A stretch of DNA of 64,000 nt. It comes from Bacteroidales bacterium. Its GTDB lineage: Bacteria > Bacteroidota > Bacteroidia > Bacteroidales > F082. Positions within the stretch are counted from its first letter, which is position 1, and each line of letters starts with the position of its first letter. A program made the translations under genes and the position numbers. The DNA is taken from contig JANJUV010000020.1 in NCBI GenBank assembly GCA_024710405.1, positions 62,001 through 126,000 of the forward strand, in the 5' to 3' direction. The notes below the pieces were generated by a model that worked only from the letters and a program-made list of their open reading frames with translations, was not told the origin of the DNA and did no database searches. Positions 1 to 9,451 of this stretch are shown one piece after another.

Positions 1-515
1 TGAAGGCGTTCCTGATCGAGTCGGATGGTTTTGTCGAGCACCCGCAACTGCTGTTTCAGATTCACCAATTGGTAGTATTGTCCCAAAATCTGCTGCACAG
101 CATACTCTACTGTCAACAGCAGTTGCAGTTCCGATTTCTGTTGCATCTCTTGCAACCGGTCATAGCCAATGAACATCTGCAGTCCGTCGAACAGCGTCCA
201 GTTGAGCTGTGCACCGGCATTCAATGCTGATGAACGGGCTCCTTTGCGGTCGTTCACTGTTCCTGAAAGGAATTCCTGCTTCGAATCGGTAACACTGAAG
301 TTTTGACCGGCATTGAGATCAATACGCGGCAGAAAACCTGCATTACCCAGACTGAGGTTGTTCTCTGCAATTTGTGCATCGAGCCGCACCAAACGAATGT
401 CGAAATGGTTTTCGAGGCCGATCTGAATTGCTTCTGAAGGTTCAAGCGTATCCTGTGCCTCAACAACATTCAGGCCTGACAGGACTAATGCAAGGATCAA
501 AATATTCTTTTTCAT
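1..515 (-). CDS. TolC-family outer membrane efflux protein (N-terminal part)
   Basis: This is the outer-membrane channel of a tripartite efflux pump. Only the first 171 residues lie in the window; the gene runs off the left edge. The protein starts with a signal peptide (hydrophobic core ILILALVLSG, probable cleavage after VEAQ). TolC-type features follow: the opening DTLEPSEAIQIGLENHFDI, a NxGFLPRIDLNAG segment leading into strands, and a long helical stretch. The ATG at 513-515 overlaps the TGA of the pump gene (ATGA), so it is the last visible gene of the adaptor-pump-channel operon. Family assignment is firm; the substrate is unknown. Confidence 0.9.
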   Translation of the reverse strand, partial: MKKNILILALVLSGLNVVEAQDTLEPSEAIQIGLENHFDIRLVRLDAQIAENNLSLGNAGFLPRIDLNAGQNFSVTDSKQEFLSGTVNDRKGARSSALNAGAQLNWTLFDGLQMFIGYDRLQEMQQKSELQLLLTVEYAVQQILGQYYQLVNLKQQLRVLDKTIRLDQERL

Positions 516-3500
516 TGCTCATCCTCCTTTCTTTCGGGGCTTGCAACCGACAGTTCGTCAAGGTTTGAAACATCTTTATCCTTTTCCGAGAGAAAGTCGT
601 ACATGGCAGGAATCACGTATAAAGTAAGTAAAGTGGCAAAAGTAAGTCCGCCAATTACGGCTGTTCCCATTGAGACACGGCTTTCAGAACCGGCTCCCAG
701 CGCCAGTGCGATAGGCAGGGCACCGAGGATGGTGGATAAACTTGTCATGAGAATAGGTCTGAACCTCGATACGGCTGCGTCATGTATGGCATTCAGGCGG
801 CTGAGTCCGGCTGACTTCCGCTGGTTGGCAAACTCAACGATCAGAATACCGTTTTTAGACACCAGACCAATGAGCATGATAATACCAATCTGGCTGAAAA
901 TATTGAGTGTTTTTCCAAAATACCATAGGGTCAGCACCGCACCGGCCAGTGCCAGCGGCACTGTAAACATGATGATGAGCGGATCGCGGAAACTTTCGAA
1001 CTGGGCAGCAAGCACCAGATAAATCAGCACAATAGCCAGCATAAATGCAAACACAAGGCTCGAACTGCTCTCCTCAAAATCCTTCGAAGTTCCGGCCAGC
1101 GAGGTGGTGTAGGTGTCGTCGAGTACTTTGGCGGCAATGCGGTTCATCTCATCAATGCCATCGCCAATTGTTTTTCCGTTGGCCGGATTGGCCGAAACCG
1201 TTGCCGACACATATCGGTTATAGCGATATAGCTGTGGCGGATTTGCCTGCTCGGTAACCATAACCAGATTATCAAGCATAATGAGCTCGCCCCTGTTGTT
1301 TTTCACATACACATTTCTCAGATCAACAGGCTGAGATCTGAAAGGACGCTCCATCTGCCCGATGACCTGATACTGTTTTCCATCGAGGATGAAAAACCCA
1401 AACCTTTGACCACTGAAAGCCAGCTGAAGTGTCTGGGCTATGTCAAGGGCCGAAACACCGAGCATGCGCGCTTTCTCGCGGTTAATGCTTACCTGTAATT
1501 CGGGTTTATTGAACTTCAGGTTGAGATCGGCAAATTGAAACACAGGGCTCGCATTCACTTCAGTCATGAAAGCAGGTAAAACTGCTTTAAGTTTATCCAG
1601 ATTGGCAGCCTGGATAACAAATTGCACGGGAAGGCCGCCACGTTGGGTCGAAACAGATTGCTCCTGTGTAATAAACGTACGTACAGCTGTCAGCTTTTGG
1701 AGTTCGCGACCGAGATTGTCGGCAATCTGTTGCTGGCTTCTCTGCCTTTCGTCGGGGTCAACCAACCTGATACGGGCAAAAGCTGAGTTTACAGAACTTG
1801 CAGCACCGAATCCCGGCGAGGTGATGTTGATGAGTGAGCTTAACTCGGGAACTTCACGCTGGATGAGGTCAATCTTTTCCTGCACAAATGCCTCCATAAA
1901 TTCAAATGTGCTGCCTTCAGGTGCCGTTGAGAATGCCATCATCCCCGACCGGTCTTCCAGCGGGGCAAGTTCTGATTGCAACTGCCTGCCAAACACAAAA
2001 ATGAACAGAACAGAAACGGCAATAATCACAAAGGCAAGCCACTTACGCTTCAGGAATGCTGCAAGGCTGGCAGCATACCAATCGTTGAGTCTGGTAAAAA
2101 ATGGTTCAGTGGCCTCATATAAACGGTTATGCTTTTTCCTTTGTTTCAGAATACGTGTGGAAAGCATGGGCGTGAGCGTGAGCGCCACAAAAGAGGAAAT
2201 CACCACTGATCCGGCAAGCACCACACCAAATTCCCTGAACAAACGGCCGGTGATTCCTTCAAGGAAGATAACCGGTAGAAAAACAGTAGCAAGTGCAACA
2301 GTAGTGGCAATAATGGCAAAAAATATCTCGGCCGAGCCTTTGATACCAGCTTCGAGCGGCGGCATGCCTTTTTCGATCTTGGCGTATATGTTCTCGATCA
2401 CCACAATAGCATCGTCAACCACCAAACCAATAGCCAATACCAGTCCCAGCATCGTGAGTACATTGATGGTATAATTGGCCAGATACATGATGAAAAAGGC
2501 GCCGACAAGCGATATGGGGATTACGATTACCGGAATAATGGTTGTGCGCCAGTCGCGCAGAAAAAACAGAATCACCAGCACCACAAGCACAAATGCCAGA
2601 TAAATTGTTTGTTCCACTTCCTTGATGGACAAGCGGATGAAATGCGTGTTGTCGAATCCTATTCCGGTTTCAATGTCATCGGGCAGGTCTTTCTTGATTT
2701 TTTCGAGCCTGCGGTAGAACTCATCGGCAATTTCGATGTGGTTGGAGCCGGGCAGGGGCAGCAGCGCATTACCGACCATAGGCACACCATCGCGTCTGAG
2801 CAGGGTACGTTCGTTAAGCGGGGCCAGCTCTGCATAGCCGATGTCGCGGAACCTGACAATACCTGATTCGTCTTCGGTAATGATCAGGTTGTTGAAATCT
2901 TCGGGTGTTTCGAGTCTGCTGAGCGTGCGCACGGTCAACTCAACCATGTTGCCTTCTATTCGTCCGGAGGGAAGCTCAAGATTCTCGCGGTTCAGGGCGT
3001 TGCGCACGTCTATCGGACTGAGTTTGTAGGCCGCCAGTTTAGAGGGATCCATCCACAAACGCATGGAGTATTGTTTGGCACCCCACACGGCAATAGAACT
3101 TACCCCTGGAATAGTCTGCAGGCTTTCTTTGAAGGTGCGTTCGGCAATTTCGGTCAACTCCAGAAGATTCCGTTGTTCGCTCTTGATATTCAGAAAAAGA
3201 ATGGGAGAAGCATCAGCATCGGCTTTGGCCACGATGGGCGGATCGGCATCGGGCGGAAGGTTATAGAGGGATCGGGATACTCTGTCGCGCACATCATTGG
3301 CGGCTGCTTCGAGATCAATCTCGAGGCCAAATTCAACGGTGATGGTGCTGCGGCCATCGCGACTGATTGAAGTGAGTGTGCGGATACCCTCAATCCCGTT
3401 GATGGATTCCTCAAGCGGCTCAGTGATTTGCGATTCGATAACATCGGCATTAGCTCCTGTGTAGTTGGTGGTTACCGTGATAATGGGCGGATCAACACTG

Positions 3501-3613
3501 GGATATTCGCGTACGCCCAGCGAAACCAATCCAATAATCCCGAAAAGGATGATGAGTATGGACATCACCATCGCAAGCACCGGCCTGCGAATACTTATTG
3601 ACGACAGGCTCAT
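512..3613 (-). CDS. RND-family efflux pump, inner membrane subunit (AcrB/MexF-like)
   Basis: Proton-driven inner-membrane transporter of the hydrophobe/amphiphile efflux RND family, 1033 residues, which is the normal length. It has the expected N-terminal membrane helix (residues about 10-30), a large periplasmic loop, a helix bundle at about 335-500, a second periplasmic loop and a C-terminal bundle at about 855-1010. The proton-relay pair of TM4 is present as D400-D401 in GLVVDDAIVVIENI. The start overlaps the stop of the adaptor gene (ATGA, 3610-3613) and its own stop overlaps the TolC start, so the three genes are translationally coupled. Probable role is export of amphiphilic toxic compounds; no specific substrate can be read from the sequence. 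Confidence 0.95.
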   Translation of the reverse strand: MSLSSISIRRPVLAMVMSILIILFGIIGLVSLGVREYPSVDPPIITVTTNYTGANADVIESQITEPLEESINGIEGIRTLTSISRDGRSTITVEFGLEIDLEAAANDVRDRVSRSLYNLPPDADPPIVAKADADASPILFLNIKSEQRNLLELTEIAERTFKESLQTIPGVSSIAVWGAKQYSMRLWMDPSKLAAYKLSPIDVRNALNRENLELPSGRIEGNMVELTVRTLSRLETPEDFNNLIITEDESGIVRFRDIGYAELAPLNERTLLRRDGVPMVGNALLPLPGSNHIEIADEFYRRLEKIKKDLPDDIETGIGFDNTHFIRLSIKEVEQTIYLAFVLVVLVILFFLRDWRTTIIPVIVIPISLVGAFFIMYLANYTINVLTMLGLVLAIGLVVDDAIVVIENIYAKIEKGMPPLEAGIKGSAEIFFAIIATTVALATVFLPVIFLEGITGRLFREFGVVLAGSVVISSFVALTLTPMLSTRILKQRKKHNRLYEATEPFFTRLNDWYAASLAAFLKRKWLAFVIIAVSVLFIFVFGRQLQSELAPLEDRSGMMAFSTAPEGSTFEFMEAFVQEKIDLIQREVPELSSLINITSPGFGAASSVNSAFARIRLVDPDERQRSQQQIADNLGRELQKLTAVRTFITQEQSVSTQRGGLPVQFVIQAANLDKLKAVLPAFMTEVNASPVFQFADLNLKFNKPELQVSINREKARMLGVSALDIAQTLQLAFSGQRFGFFILDGKQYQVIGQMERPFRSQPVDLRNVYVKNNRGELIMLDNLVMVTEQANPPQLYRYNRYVSATVSANPANGKTIGDGIDEMNRIAAKVLDDTYTTSLAGTSKDFEESSSSLVFAFMLAIVLIYLVLAAQFESFRDPLIIMFTVPLALAGAVLTLWYFGKTLNIFSQIGIIMLIGLVSKNGILIVEFANQRKSAGLSRLNAIHDAAVSRFRPILMTSLSTILGALPIALALGAGSESRVSMGTAVIGGLTFATLLTLYVIPAMYDFLSEKDKDVSNLDELSVASPERKEDEQ

Positions 3614-4692
3614 GGCTGATTGATTTCAGTGAGTAAAACTGCCATGCCAGGACGCATCTGAAGCAATCCCGACATAATTATAGTATCACCGGAAAGCAAG
3701 CCATCATTGATCTGAACATGTGTGCTTGTCCGCAAGCCCGGCACAACGGCTTTGGGCTGCGCCTTGCCGTTTCGGTAAACGAACACCTTGCTTCCACCCA
3801 TTTCGGGTATAATGGCTTCGGAAGGCACCAAAAGAGCATCATCGACACTTACCAGCGACACCTCTACACGGGCAAATGAACCCGGAAGAATCTTAATATC
3901 TTCATTGCTGTAAAGAGCGCGAACACGGAGCGAACGTGTATTCTGGTCCACAACCGCCTCTGTGGCATACACTTCAGCCCGATAAACCTCCGGGCTGTTT
4001 TCCACCGTAAACGTAATGCTGCTTCCTCTGCTCAGGTATCCGGCATAGCGCTCAGGTATGCTGAATTCAATTTTTACGGGTTGCAGGCGGGCCAGCCTGA
4101 CGATCTTTGTTCCGGGTGTGACATAAGCTCCTTCGCTCAGCTGCCTCAATCCAAGAATGCCGTCAAACGGAGCCCTGATCATGGTTTTGTCAAACTGGGC
4201 CTTCAACACCTCATGCTCAGCCTTCAGCGTATTGAGTTCAGTAAGCGCCTGATCATAGGTCTGCTGACTAATGCCTTGCTTTTCGAGCAGGCTGCGCTGA
4301 CGCAGCTCACGCTGTTCGGCAAGCTGAATCTGATAGTTGATTCTGTCCATTTGTGCCGACAAATCAGCATTGTTGACAGTCGCCAGCAATTCACCCTTTT
4401 TCACGCGATCGCCTTCCCTGAATGCAATACTGGTAAGCCTTCCGGAAGCTTCGGCGCTGATCTCAACCTGCTCATCAGCCTGAACCACCCCTGCAGCAAC
4501 TATTTTGTCGGTGAGTGGTCCGGGGGTTATTATCCATGCTTTTACAGGTAAAACTTGTGCCGCCCTGCCTGAAACAGCAGCAGCCCCACCTCCCGACCTA
4601 TTGAACAAACCCGAACGATTGGCCAGTAAGATCAGAAAAACAAGCAGAATAAGCCCGTAAATAATATAACGTATATAACTTTTTCGTTTCAT
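3610..4692 (-). CDS. RND efflux periplasmic adaptor (membrane fusion protein)
   Basis: Membrane fusion protein linking the RND pump to the TolC channel, 360 residues. An N-terminal membrane anchor (residues about 8-24) is followed by a half-lipoyl motif (AEASGRLTSIAFREGDRVKKGELLA), an alpha-helical hairpin (about 95-170), the second lipoyl half (IRAPFDGILGLRQLSEGAYV) and beta-barrel/membrane-proximal domains. It is the first gene of the operon; an exact Bacteroidota -7 element lies about 90 bases upstream (4784-4791). Order adaptor-pump-channel is the common RND layout. Confidence 0.93.
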   Translation of the reverse strand: MKRKSYIRYIIYGLILLVFLILLANRSGLFNRSGGGAAAVSGRAAQVLPVKAWIITPGPLTDKIVAAGVVQADEQVEISAEASGRLTSIAFREGDRVKKGELLATVNNADLSAQMDRINYQIQLAEQRELRQRSLLEKQGISQQTYDQALTELNTLKAEHEVLKAQFDKTMIRAPFDGILGLRQLSEGAYVTPGTKIVRLARLQPVKIEFSIPERYAGYLSRGSSITFTVENSPEVYRAEVYATEAVVDQNTRSLRVRALYSNEDIKILPGSFARVEVSLVSVDDALLVPSEAIIPEMGGSKVFVYRNGKAQPKAVVPGLRTSTHVQINDGLLSGDTIIMSGLLQMRPGMAVLLTEINQP

Positions 4693-4783
4693 AATTGCAG
4701 TTTAACTAAGTTTAAACAATCGTAAACCATTTTTGATTCCCACTTTTAAAGGGAAGTCAATTCAGGATTTCATCGTGCAGCAA

Positions 4784-4791
4784 CAAAGGTA
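4784..4791 (-). promoter_or_regulatory. Bacteroidota -7 promoter element of the RND operon
   Basis: On the minus strand the bases read TACCTTTG, an exact match to TAnnTTTG. No clear TTTG -33 element is seen at the usual distance. It lies in the 319-base divergent gap 4693-5011, which otherwise holds only the promoter of the plus-strand gene pair. Confidence 0.55.
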
Positions 4792-4984
4792 GGCAATTGA
4801 TATTTGTTAGCCTTTTTTAGGGATGTTTTGTTTTCAGATGGAGTTCAGGAGTCACTGATGAATCGCATTAAGCGTTTTATTCACAAATATTTAATGCAAT
4901 GATTTTTATAAAGGAAGACCTGTTAGGATGAAAATATCATAAGGATTAAGATTATTTTATAAGGGCGAAGGCTATAGGATTTGT

Positions 4985-4992
4985 TACTTTTG
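4985..4992 (+). promoter_or_regulatory. Bacteroidota -7 promoter element of the protease-like/CBM48 pair
   Basis: TACTTTTG, an exact TAnnTTTG match 20 bases before the ATG at 5012. It implies a short 5' leader. Confidence 0.6.
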
Positions 4993-5011
4993 TAACTCTT
5001 TCGCAGATAAA

Positions 5012-5992
5012 ATGAACCATATGCGCCTGATCACCGCCATTTTCCTGGGTATTTTAATGCTATCATGGTCAGGTGTTTTTGCTTTGAAAGGAACTTCAGG
5101 TGTACATCAGATCGTATTCAACGGAGTTCAGATCAGCGCTTTGGAAGAGAATGGGTTTACCAGCATGACAATTCCACTGAAAAGAGCGGGAAACCTGATT
5201 CTGATTGATGCTGTGGTGGATTCGATTGAGGGAAATTTGATTTTTGATTCGGGTTCCTCGCAATTGTTGCTCAATGCTGTTTATTTCCGGCAAAATAAAA
5301 ACGCCGGTATGCAACGCTCGGGAGGAATAACCGGAAAACTCGGCGCTGTGGGAAAAGCAGTTGTCAATAATTTATGGATGGCCGATCTTGAATACAGTCA
5401 CTTACCGGCCGATGTAGCCGATCTCGGACATATTGAGCAATTGCGCAATGCCAGAGTGTTGGGCTTGTTTGGCTTCTCTTTGTTCGATGGTTATGAAGTG
5501 GTGCTCGACCTCGAAAACAGCATCATGGAGCTGCATACCCTGGACCGTAACGGCAATCGAACCGGTGACAGTGCTGCCCCAAACTTCTCTATGGAATTGC
5601 CTTTAAAAAGACATTCCGGAGTTTTGTTCATCGAAGCAAGGATGGCAGGCCGGAGGGGCTTATACTGTATTGATACCGGGGCCGAGACCAATGTGCTGAG
5701 CAACGATCTTCCATCCAAGATGCTCAGCAGCCTCACCGTGCTTCGGAGGATTCGCCTGCGTGGCACGGGAACACAAGGGGCCGAAGCCCTGTTGTGTGTG
5801 ATGAACGACTTCGATGTGTCGAAACGTGACTTTTCGGGAATGAAGGCTTTGTTAACCAATCTCAGACACATGAAAAATGCTTATGGAATGGAGTTTGACG
5901 GTATGTTGGGGTGCGAATTTCTTGAAAAAGGAGTGTTTCATTTTAACCTCACCAGCAACAAACTGCGCATTAACTTTGCACCAACGACATGA
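5012..5992 (+). CDS. Secreted retropepsin-like aspartic protease-family protein
   Basis: A 326-residue exported protein resembling two-lobed retropepsin-like aspartic proteases. A signal peptide covers about residues 1-25; an alternative ATG at 5021 would shorten it by three residues. Each lobe has an aspartate in a protease-type motif: D79 in FDSGSSQ and D221 in CIDTGAETN, the latter an orthodox DTGA site. Each lobe ends in a hydrophobic-Gly segment (VLGLFGFSLFDG and FDGMLGCEFLEKG). The DSGSS of the first lobe is less canonical but still has Asp and Gly. The stop overlaps the start of the next gene (ATGA, 5989-5992), so the two are coupled. Proteolytic activity is inferred from motifs only. 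Confidence 0.75.
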   Translation: MNHMRLITAIFLGILMLSWSGVFALKGTSGVHQIVFNGVQISALEENGFTSMTIPLKRAGNLILIDAVVDSIEGNLIFDSGSSQLLLNAVYFRQNKNAGMQRSGGITGKLGAVGKAVVNNLWMADLEYSHLPADVADLGHIEQLRNARVLGLFGFSLFDGYEVVLDLENSIMELHTLDRNGNRTGDSAAPNFSMELPLKRHSGVLFIEARMAGRRGLYCIDTGAETNVLSNDLPSKMLSSLTVLRRIRLRGTGTQGAEALLCVMNDFDVSKRDFSGMKALLTNLRHMKNAYGMEFDGMLGCEFLEKGVFHFNLTSNKLRINFAPTT

Positions 5993-7425
5993 AAACCTAC
6001 CTTGCTAACGGATTACTCTTTTTGATGGCAGTTTCGTTCCTTCCTGCCAATGCGCAGCATTCTCCTGATAAGGCAGGACGAATCGAACATGGTAGTTTTA
6101 TGCTCACCATTGATCTGCGATGGGACATTGCTGAACAGAATGAGTTTGCAAGGCTGTATGAGTTGGATTCAATGGAGATGCAACTGATTTTTAGTGGCAA
6201 ATTCAAGGAACTGAAAGATTCAACGGATTGGGTACCCCGCCTGCTTCGACCGGGATTGATTGAACTTTCCAGACCACTCGAGACGGAAATCGCTGCGGGT
6301 TTCGACAGCAAATTGGTTTTGCTGGATGACTTTTCCCCAAAGGGAACCTTCATGAAACCCGAACCCTCAGTCTTCGGTGCCAACAACCTCAGTAGGGAAG
6401 GAGTGATCAGAAAAACCGGAAACAACTACTGCTTCTTCCTGCCCAACCACCGAAATGCAATAAAAGTTTATCTGTCGGGTACTTTCAATCAATGGAGCAC
6501 AAGGCAGCTGCCCATGCAAAAAGTAGATTCGGGATGGATAAGCTGCCTCGAACTTGTTTCCGGAAAATACCTTTATAAATTCATCGTTGATGGCAAATGG
6601 ATGCACGATCCAAACAACCGCCTCAGGGAAAAAGACGGGCACCGTGGCTATAACTCAGTGATGTTTGCTGAGAATCATGTGTTCCGTTTGGAGGGCTACG
6701 AACAGGCGCGTAAAGTTGTTGTAACAGGCAGTTTCAACAACTGGAACGAAAAAGAACTGCAGATGCGCCGCACGCATAGCGGTTGGCAACTGCCGGTATT
6801 CCTGCGCAAAGGCACACATGCCTACAAATTCATAGTGGATGGTTCATGGATTATCGACCCGGAAAACCCCAATTTCAGACCTGACGGAAGAAACAACCTG
6901 AATTCCTTTCTTGGCATAGGCGATACACTCATGTTTACGCTCAAAGGATTTACTGATGCCCGGAATGTTGTGCTCAGCGGAACATTTAACAATTGGAACC
7001 GCGATGAATTGCTGATGGAGAAAAAAGCAGAAGGCTGGGTTTTTCCGTATATTCTTGGACCGGGAAATTACGAGTATAAGTTTATCGTTGATGGTCGCTG
7101 GATAACCGATCCGGACAACCCTGTCACAACAGGTGAGGGAGATTTTGCCAATTCATTTCTTAGCTTCATGCCCAACCACAGCTTCCGCCTGACAGGAAAG
7201 CAGGAGGCAAAAGATGTTCGGGTTTCGGGGAGTTTCAACAACTGGTCGCAGCAAGGATACCCGATGCGCAAAGTTGGCGATGAATGGGTGCTGGATGTTT
7301 ATCTCGAATCCGGCCGATATACCTACAAATACATTGTTGACGGGAAATGGATACTTGATGAGGGCAACCCACTTTGGGAGGAGAATGAATTTGGAACGGG
7401 AAACTCAGTCCTTTGGATAAAATAA
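5989..7425 (+). CDS. Exported protein with four tandem glycogen-binding (CBM48/AMPK-beta-like) repeats
   Basis: 478 residues with a signal peptide (about 1-22). A unique N-terminal region to about residue 135 is followed by four repeats of about 84 residues. Each repeat has the signature G(T/S)FN(Q/N)W, starting at residues 164, 247, 331 and 414, and a YKFIVDGxW motif about 37 residues later, then DP/DE-xNP. This is the early-set immunoglobulin fold seen in AMPK-beta glycogen-binding and isoamylase N-terminal domains. No catalytic domain is present, so it probably binds glycans or proteins outside the cytoplasm. It is translationally coupled to the aspartic-protease-like gene, which suggests joint function. 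A regular four-repeat array without an enzyme is unusual. Confidence 0.8.
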   Translation: MKTYLANGLLFLMAVSFLPANAQHSPDKAGRIEHGSFMLTIDLRWDIAEQNEFARLYELDSMEMQLIFSGKFKELKDSTDWVPRLLRPGLIELSRPLETEIAAGFDSKLVLLDDFSPKGTFMKPEPSVFGANNLSREGVIRKTGNNYCFFLPNHRNAIKVYLSGTFNQWSTRQLPMQKVDSGWISCLELVSGKYLYKFIVDGKWMHDPNNRLREKDGHRGYNSVMFAENHVFRLEGYEQARKVVVTGSFNNWNEKELQMRRTHSGWQLPVFLRKGTHAYKFIVDGSWIIDPENPNFRPDGRNNLNSFLGIGDTLMFTLKGFTDARNVVLSGTFNNWNRDELLMEKKAEGWVFPYILGPGNYEYKFIVDGRWITDPDNPVTTGEGDFANSFLSFMPNHSFRLTGKQEAKDVRVSGSFNNWSQQGYPMRKVGDEWVLDVYLESGRYTYKYIVDGKWILDEGNPLWEENEFGTGNSVLWIK

Positions 7426-7490
7426 AATTTCTACCGTAGTTTATTCAACGCCCTTTTACTCATCATACTATCCCCTGCTTACCGAAAATC

Positions 7491-8069
7491 TTATGTTTCC
7501 ACATCAGCCTGCCCGTTGATGGCAGCAACAAGTTTTTTATACCAATCCTCCCCGAAACGCCTGATCAGGGCTTCGCGAAGAAAAACATAGAGCGGAGTTG
7601 ACTGATAATGGCCTTTGCGCACCGCCGGAACACATATACTCCATTGGTGATAATGAAGATGGGTGAATCCATCCTTTTCTGAGAGCCTTACCGGATACAA
7701 ATGACAACTTACAGGTTTGCGTAGTTCGGTTTTGCCATCGTTCCAGGCTTTTTCGATGGTGCAATAACTTACGCCATTATCGTGAAATCCGGCAAAAGCA
7801 CACTCGCGCTCATCCACCAGAGGCGTGACAAAATTGCCCATGATATCGTAATCATACACGCCCAACTCGTCCAGCACACGGATGCCTTCGGGACGCATAT
7901 AGGGTTTGATCTGGTCAATGTGCTCTTCAAGCAGACCAATCTCAGATGGCTCGAGTGGTGCGCCGGCATCTCCTTTTACACAACAGTCGCCTTTGCATCG
8001 GGGCAGGTCGCACACAAACATGGCCTTCAGAAAACCATCTGTCACCAAAACATGATCTATAATCAGCAT
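7491..8069 (-). CDS. DUF3109 family cysteine-rich protein
   Basis: 192-residue cytoplasmic protein of the DUF3109 family, common in Bacteroidota; function not established. It has the family's cysteine pattern: CDLPRCKGDCC near residue 24, then EC, YCTIEKAW, SCHLYPVR and a C-terminal ICVP. The pattern resembles YkgJ-type putative metal or iron-sulfur sites. The start MLIIDHVLV fits the family N-terminus. A -7 box lies only about five bases before the ATG, so the message may be leaderless or nearly so. It is convergent with the CBM48-repeat gene and divergent from ornithine carbamoyltransferase. Confidence 0.85.
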   Translation of the reverse strand: MLIIDHVLVTDGFLKAMFVCDLPRCKGDCCVKGDAGAPLEPSEIGLLEEHIDQIKPYMRPEGIRVLDELGVYDYDIMGNFVTPLVDERECAFAGFHDNGVSYCTIEKAWNDGKTELRKPVSCHLYPVRLSEKDGFTHLHYHQWSICVPAVRKGHYQSTPLYVFLREALIRRFGEDWYKKLVAAINGQADVET

Positions 8070-8073
8070 GCCG

Positions 8074-8081
8074 CAAAATTA
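8074..8081 (-). promoter_or_regulatory. -7 promoter element of the DUF3109 gene
   Basis: Minus-strand TAATTTTG, an exact TAnnTTTG match ending five bases before the ATG at 8069. If used, transcription would start at or within a few bases of the start codon. Confidence 0.5.
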
Positions 8082-8182
8082 ATCATTGCGTGTTAACCTT
8101 ATTGTGCAGGTTTTCAACTTGAGTAGTGTTCCGAAATGGGGTTAACCATCAATCGCCTGTTAAATATTTCACAAAATTGCCT

Positions 8183-8190
8183 ACTTTTGT
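8183..8190 (+). promoter_or_regulatory. -7 promoter element of ornithine carbamoyltransferase
   Basis: TACTTTTG, an exact TAnnTTTG match 60 bases before the ATG at 8251. Confidence 0.55.
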
Positions 8191-8250
8191 GCCGGAAATA
8201 CATTTAAAGCATATTTAATCAACATATTATAAATTATAAACCTATCCATT

Positions 8251-9252
8251 ATGGCATTCAATCTTAGAAACAGAAATTTTTTGAAACTGCTTGATTTCAC
8301 ACCACAGGAGATCAGGTTTTTGCTCGATCTGGCCATCGACCTCAAAAAAGCCAAATATGCCGGCACCGAACAACCAAGGCTGCAAGGCAAGAATATTGCG
8401 CTGATCTTTGAAAAAGACTCCACCCGCACCCGATGTGCCTTTGAAGTGGCTGCATATGATCAGGGAGCCAGAGTTACCTATCTGGGACCCTCCGGTTCGC
8501 AGATTGGTAAAAAAGAATCCATGAAAGACACTGCACGTGTTTTGGGCCGCATGTATGATGGTATTCAATACCGCGGCTATGGACAGGATATCGTTGAAGA
8601 ACTGGGTAAATACGCCGGAGTGCCTGTGTGGAACGGATTAACAAATGAGTTTCATCCCACACAGATCCTGGCCGATTTCATGACTATGATGGAGCACAGT
8701 GACAAACCCTTGAACAAGGTAAGTTTTGCCTATTGCGGTGATGCCCGCAACAATATGGGCAACTCGTTGATGGTTGGCGCAGCAAAAATGGGTATGGATT
8801 TCAGGGCTGTTGCTCCGAAACAAAACTGGCCTAATGAAGCGCTTGTGGCTCAGTGCCGCGAGATTGCCAGAGAAACCGGCGCCCGGATCACCCTCACCGA
8901 GAGTGTTGACGAAGGCGTAAAAGGTGTCGATTTCATCTATACCGATGTATGGGTTTCGATGGGTGAGGCTGATCATGTTTGGGAAGAACGCATAAAGCTC
9001 ATGTTGCCTTATCAGGTGAACAAAAGTATGCTGCAGAAAACAGGAAACCCGAATGTTAAGTTTCTCCATTGTCTGCCGTCATTCCACAATCGTGAAACAG
9101 CCATTGGCGAACAGATTTTCCAGAAATTCGGTATTGAAGCCATGGAAGTAAACGACGATGTATTCGAGTCGCCTGCTTCGCTGGTCTTTGAGGAAGCCGA
9201 AAACCGAATGCACACCATCAAAGCTGTGATGGTGGCAACCTTGGGCGCATAA
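8251..9252 (+). CDS. argF: Ornithine carbamoyltransferase
   Basis: Transfers the carbamoyl group of carbamoyl phosphate to ornithine, giving citrulline. The 333-residue length matches the E. coli ArgF/ArgI class. Diagnostic motifs are present: [11 protein letters not shown] (carbamoyl-phosphate site, about residues 56-66), HPTQILAD, and the ornithine-site HCLPSFHN. Bacteroidota often carry N-acetyl- or N-succinyl-ornithine transcarbamylases instead, but the HCLP motif and overall sequence point to the true ornithine enzyme. No other arginine gene is adjacent, so whether it works in biosynthesis or in arginine deiminase-type breakdown cannot be decided here. It is monocistronic, with its own promoter. 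Confidence 0.9.
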   Translation: MAFNLRNRNFLKLLDFTPQEIRFLLDLAIDLKKAKYAGTEQPRLQGKNIALIFEKDSTRTRCAFEVAAYDQGARVTYLGPSGSQIGKKESMKDTARVLGRMYDGIQYRGYGQDIVEELGKYAGVPVWNGLTNEFHPTQILADFMTMMEHSDKPLNKVSFAYCGDARNNMGNSLMVGAAKMGMDFRAVAPKQNWPNEALVAQCREIARETGARITLTESVDEGVKGVDFIYTDVWVSMGEADHVWEERIKLMLPYQVNKSMLQKTGNPNVKFLHCLPSFHNRETAIGEQIFQKFGIEAMEVNDDVFESPASLVFEEAENRMHTIKAVMVATLGA

Positions 9253-9279
9253 CACTTCTTCCTGTGCTATTCAAACTTA

Positions 9280-9345
9280 ACTCCGGTGATCAAAGCAGTT
9301 TTTAAATGCTTTTTGATTGAGAATCTGTTGAATGATCACCGGAGT
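9280..9345. repeat. Long hairpin after argF (13-bp perfect inverted repeat)
   Basis: ACTCCGGTGATCA at 9280-9292 pairs exactly with TGATCACCGGAGT at 9333-9345. Inside the 40-base loop, AAAGCA (9292-9297) can pair with TGCTTT (9307-9312). No T-tract follows, so it is not a classical intrinsic terminator. It may stabilise the argF mRNA end, bind a protein, or be a REP-like element. Confidence 0.6.
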
Positions 9346-9451
9346 CGTGTGGGTTTCAGTTGAACTGTTTTTGTTCGAATCACAGTAGTTAGGGCTTCCA
9401 AAACATGAGTTACTATGTTGATATATTCATGTAGTTTAGCCATTTATATAA

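Noticed and set aside
1566-2474. 302-codon plus-strand frame opposite the RND pump
   Set aside because: Antisense shadow of a strongly conserved gene, low-complexity composition and no recognisable domain.
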